This document shows, one piece after another, positions 63,609 through 64,000 of a stretch of 64,000 nucleotides of DNA. The DNA is from Euryodendron excelsum (lineage: Eukaryota; Streptophyta; Magnoliopsida; Ericales; Pentaphylacaceae). Each line of letters starts with the position of its first letter. The first letter of the stretch is position 1. The stretch spans positions 31,702,318 to 31,766,317 of the forward strand of contig CM065379.1 in the NCBI GenBank assembly GCA_033060915.1, in the 5' to 3' direction. Below the pieces are notes generated by a model. The model was given only the letters and a program-made list of their open reading frames with translations, was not told the DNA's origin and searched no databases. A program made the translations under genes and the position numbers.

Positions 63609-64000
63609 GTGAGTTTTCAATTTTCTGTTGATTTTGATGTGTAGAATTCCTTTAAGTCGTATGAACAGTGAAAACTAATGTTTTGACATGTTTTGAACAC
63701 TGTTGTGAAGTTATTTTTTGCATTTTGATGCTTGTTTGACTAAATTTAAGTGATTTTGTGTGATTATGTGAAGGGGGTTTCTGCAGGAATTGGGGGTTTG
63801 TTCCTATAGGCTTAGGTATTGAGTTTTTCAGCTAGATTTTTATACTGTGTGCATTAGAAAAATGTATTTAACAGTCGTATAAAGATCATGATTTTTTGAA
63901 AACTTTTGAATTTTTTAATTTTTTGAAAAATAGAAAAAAAGACTTAAAAAAATAGAAAATTTGGAGAAAATTTAAAAAGTGATGAAATTAAAGGAGTTTA
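63609..64000 (+). other. Intron-like region of the antisense gene in C, running off the window
   Basis: AT-rich sequence aligns with the complement of about 13590-13996 in A. No coding potential is seen before the window ends. Confidence 0.4.

Overview
This window is plant nuclear heterochromatin with no intact host gene visible. It is a stack of transposable elements inserted into one another. Most of it is one long-terminal-repeat (LTR) family of the Ty3/Gypsy Ogre/Tat type, with 4.5-5.5 kb LTRs that begin TGTAAGCACC and end GGGCGCGACA (read in element direction). The primer-binding site (PBS) is TGGCGACTCCACTGGGGAC, and a purine tract precedes the 3' LTR. A large-genome flowering plant, probably a eudicot, is suggested; the species cannot be named from the sequence.

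Layout. Element A (+) runs from the left edge (about 110 bp into its 5' LTR) to 36915. It has a truncated 5' LTR (1-1650), leader, broken gag (2253-3454), non-coding region, an antisense gene remnant (11947-14400), a purine tract and a 3' LTR (14458-16487 plus 34137-36915). Solo LTR S1 (6391-11889, minus) sits inside A with target duplication GATAC. Element N (+, 16488-34136) is inserted inside A's 3' LTR. N carries a complete 5' LTR, PBS, leader, a gag remnant, a 1.1 kb poly-C run and a truncated 3' LTR, which is itself split by solo LTR S2 (28996-34101, minus, target duplication AGTAT). From 36916 the sequence belongs to element B (minus): an antisense spliced gene (36921-37743), a non-coding region, the best-preserved gag (41634-39616), leader, PBS and 5' LTR (43182 to about 47858).

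Just beyond the outer end of B's 5' LTR begins a CACTA (En/Spm) DNA transposon on the minus strand (47861-56560 and beyond). It carries a degraded second gene (48700-52740) and the C-terminal half of a TNP2 transposase (54950-56560). The transposase is cut by element C (minus), whose 3' LTR is 56561-61038 and whose internal region runs off the right edge. A 2.1 kb Copia-type solo LTR (61094-63225, target duplication TAAGA) lies in C's internal part.

How it works together. Combining copies A, N, B and C gives one ancestral plan: LTR, PBS, leader with a possible splice acceptor, gag ending at a shared stop, about 4 kb without pol, an antisense intron-containing gene, purine tract, LTR. No protease, reverse transcriptase, RNase H or integrase is visible in any copy. 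The family therefore looks like a large non-autonomous gag-only (TR-GAG-like) Ogre derivative that would depend on enzymes supplied by another element. The antisense gene and the conserved pol-less region are the most unusual parts.
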